Below, piece by piece: positions 62,010 through 64,000 of a stretch of 64,000 bases of DNA. Made by a program: the position numbers and the translations under genes. The first letter of the stretch is position 1, and each line of letters begins with the position of its first letter. The notes below the pieces were generated by a model, which saw only the letters and a list, made by a program, of their open reading frames with translations, had not been told where the DNA came from and did not search any database. The stretch comes from Faucicola osloensis_D (GTDB lineage: Bacteria > Pseudomonadota > Gammaproteobacteria > Pseudomonadales > Moraxellaceae): NCBI GenBank assembly GCA_020041925.1, contig CP083409.1; one strand, 5' to 3'.

Positions 62010-62978
62010 TTAGCAGACCAAGTTTTTCGGGCAGCCTTGTAAGTAAGCACAAATATTTTCTTCAATTTCGATGACTAAACGATGTTGTGCTTCTTGGCTT
62101 GCCCAAGCGACATGGGGAGTTATAAGTAAGTTGGGTAATCTAGTAGTTATCATGGGATGATTTATCGCAGGTGGTTCTTGAGTTAAGACATCCGCAGCAT
62201 AGCCTCCTAGATCACCTGTTAATAGTGCATGGATGACAGCATTTTCATCAACCAGTCCACCTCTGGCAATATTAATTAACAAGGCATGCTTTTGTAGCAT
62301 TAATAACGTTTCTTCATCAATCAAGTGATAAGTATCTCCATTTAACTCACAGTGTAATGAAATAATATCTGCTAGCTGAATAGCTTGCAAAAAAGGTATA
62401 TAACCTTCTCGACAATGTATCGCATTTTTACGTTCACTAAATATCACATTTATACCAAATGCCTTAGCCTTATTGGCCAGTGCCTTGCCACTTGTGCCAC
62501 TACCAATAATTACCAAGGTCTTTTGATACAACTCATAAATTGGCGTTTCTAAATAACAAAAATTATCACATTTAGACCATTTGCCACTCTTTACTGCTTC
62601 ATCGTAGCCACTAAAATTTCTAATTAAATTTATCATTAGCATAAAGGCGTGTTCTGCTAAGCTATGAGATGCATATTCTCTGACATTGCATAGATGAATG
62701 CCTTTGGATTGAAGCAGTTGAATGGGTTGTTTATCGTAGCCTGTTGAGCATAAAGCGACTAATTGAAGTTTAGGGTTGTTGGATAAAACTTGTGGTGTTA
62801 TACAGAGGTCATTAAGAATTATAATCTGTTGGTTTTCGACATCCGATTCAAACTCAGATTGCGAGAGATGGTTAAATTGGTTAAAACTAATAGAGCAAGG
62901 TAACGTTTGTTTATCAAAACTTAGCGTGCGGATGAGAGAGTGGGCTTCTGCAAAAGCGATATTGATTGTTTTTGACAT
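62010..62978 (-). CDS. D-2-hydroxyacid dehydrogenase family protein
   Basis: 322 aa. An NAD-dependent D-2-hydroxyacid dehydrogenase, near the glycerate dehydrogenase branch. The Rossmann motif is GSGTSGKALANKAKAFG (about 160-176), NIARGGLVDENAVIHAL carries the conserved Arg, VLTQEPP the Glu, and ITPHVAWAS the catalytic His. The TGY in CSTGYDK and NVREYASHSLAEHAFML are the N-terminal substrate segments. With the aldolase it may process a hydroxy acid imported by the adjacent ABC system; this is inference from position. Confidence 0.87.
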   Translation of the reverse strand: MSKTINIAFAEAHSLIRTLSFDKQTLPCSISFNQFNHLSQSEFESDVENQQIIILNDLCITPQVLSNNPKLQLVALCSTGYDKQPIQLLQSKGIHLCNVREYASHSLAEHAFMLMINLIRNFSGYDEAVKSGKWSKCDNFCYLETPIYELYQKTLVIIGSGTSGKALANKAKAFGINVIFSERKNAIHCREGYIPFLQAIQLADIISLHCELNGDTYHLIDEETLLMLQKHALLINIARGGLVDENAVIHALLTGDLGGYAADVLTQEPPAINHPMITTRLPNLLITPHVAWASQEAQHRLVIEIEENICAYLQGCPKNLVC

Positions 62979-63039
62979 TTAGTTTCCTTATCTGTATGAA
63001 TCTTAGTATTAAAAACTAAGATTCATACCTTAATGCGAA

Positions 63040-64000
63040 TCAATGTTTTCTAATAAATTGTTTAAATCGCTCATTTCGGCTATGTTCTAGCTCAGCAGGT
63101 GAGCCCTGTTCAACAATGTGCCCGTCTTCCATAAAAATCACCCGGTCAGAAATTTTGAAAGCAAAATTCATTTCATGCGTTACAATAATCATCGTTAAGC
63201 CCTCTTTTGCTAGCTGTTCCATAACTTTTAAAACCTCATTGACAAGTTCTGGGTCTAACGCTGAAGTTGGTTCATCAAACAAAATAATGGAAGGTTGCAT
63301 CGCCAAAGCTCTAGCAATCGCCACACGCTGTTGTTGGCCACCAGATAATTGATGTGGGTATTTATTAGCATGAAGCTTCATACCGACTTTGTCTAGCATA
63401 GCGATAGCGGTAAGCTGGTTAATTCCTTTATCATTCATGCCATGATATTCAGGGGCTAGCATCACATTTTCCAAGACAGTCTTATGAGGAAATAAATTAA
63501 AACTTTGGAACACCATGCCAACATGAATAATTTGTTCTTTATATGCTGATGAGTTTTCTGTTAATGTTTGGTCTTTCAAGAATGGCTTACCCATTAAATT
63601 GACTGTGCCTTTGTTCAAACTTTCCAAACCATTTAGCGTGCGGATAAATGTCGTTTTACCAGAACCCGATGGCCCAATAACCGAAATAACTTCACCCCAC
63701 TTAACATTCAAATCAATACCTTTTAGAACTTTATGATCACCATAGGATTTATGAATATCAATAGCTTCTAAAGCATAATCACCAATTCTTTCATTGTTTA
63801 AGAATTCATAATTAGCTAGAGATTTATTGGTGGTGGGGATAGGTATTTCATCTTCTTTTAATAAAGGTGGGTTCCTATGGGTGATATCAATGAATTTTTC
63901 GAATTTACCAATGAGCCAACCAAACACTGTCACGATAAGCACGTAAAAGAATGCCACGGCTAACATGGTCTCTAGAACTAGGAAGTTTTGAGTGTAGAGA
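63040..64000 (-). CDS. Amino-acid ABC transporter permease-ATPase fusion, N-terminus outside window
   Basis: The frame is open to the right edge, so the protein starts beyond it. The N-terminal part is the end of a HisM/GlnP-type permease (LETMLAVAFFYVLIVTVFGWLIGKFEKFI), joined by a linker of about 40 residues to a complete GlnQ/HisP-type ATPase: Walker A GPSGSGKTT, signature LSGGQQQR, Walker B IILFDEPTSALD, H-loop THEM. Fused permease-ATPase subunits are uncommon in this polar amino-acid family. Probable partner of the binding proteins. Confidence 0.85.
   Translation of the reverse strand, partial: LYTQNFLVLETMLAVAFFYVLIVTVFGWLIGKFEKFIDITHRNPPLLKEDEIPIPTTNKSLANYEFLNNERIGDYALEAIDIHKSYGDHKVLKGIDLNVKWGEVISVIGPSGSGKTTFIRTLNGLESLNKGTVNLMGKPFLKDQTLTENSSAYKEQIIHVGMVFQSFNLFPHKTVLENVMLAPEYHGMNDKGINQLTAIAMLDKVGMKLHANKYPHQLSGGQQQRVAIARALAMQPSIILFDEPTSALDPELVNEVLKVMEQLAKEGLTMIIVTHEMNFAFKISDRVIFMEDGHIVEQGSPAELEHSRNERFKQFIRKH

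Overview
The window reads as chromosomal DNA of a gammaproteobacterium of the Moraxellaceae, closest in flavour to Moraxella/Faucicola osloensis or a relative in the Psychrobacter-Acinetobacter group. This is an inference from moderately AT-rich DNA, RelA-, HemL- and MutM-type housekeeping genes, aerobic fatty-acid and sulfonate catabolism and heavy IS load. No rRNA gene, intact tRNA gene or CRISPR array was seen.

1-10.7 kb is mainly housekeeping: relA (5' end outside the window), mutM, an exported protein, an alpha/beta hydrolase, rluA, hemL, ppk2, a NIF3/YqfO-like protein and a two-gene YeeE/YedE thiosulfate-type transporter under a long palindrome. 10-18.8 kb holds a TetR regulator divergent from a GMC oxidoreductase that is frameshifted in a T9 tract, then an aldehyde dehydrogenase, an MpaB-family oxygenase and an MFS/HlyD efflux pair. 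18.8-25.1 kb carries a tandem-fused 3-hydroxyacyl-CoA dehydrogenase and a cluster of a catalase-like protein, a DyP peroxidase, an unrecognised 189-aa protein and a DUF1269-like protein.

25.7-41 kb, all on the minus strand, is a sulfur-starvation locus: ssuD, a CysB/Cbl-type LysR, an FMN reductase, metNIQ, a DszA/NtaA-type monooxygenase coupled to two SfnB-type flavoproteins, a YeiH transporter coupled to a 65-aa protein, and ssuACB. A 53-bp element is shared upstream of ssuA and yeiH. 41.2-49.8 kb is a beta-oxidation operon (acyl-CoA dehydrogenase, thiolase, FadB/J, an alpha-methylacyl-CoA racemase-like protein, acyl-CoA ligase) divergent from a TetR gene, with three copies of one palindrome between them. 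The racemase suggests methyl-branched acyl chains.

49.9-60 kb is accessory. It starts with the 3' piece of a tRNA-Ile-like gene, then an arsRBC locus, an IS5-family transposase, an isolated PhyH-type dioxygenase, two decayed IS3-family elements and an intact IS256-family element nested in the second with an 8-bp target duplication. A small REP-like hairpin occurs four times in the IS3 copies. Two close paralogues of an amino-acid-type substrate-binding lipoprotein lie in inverted orientation on either side of the nested IS, each with the same promoter. 60-64 kb continues with a class II aldolase, a D-2-hydroxyacid dehydrogenase and a permease-ATPase fusion running off the right edge.
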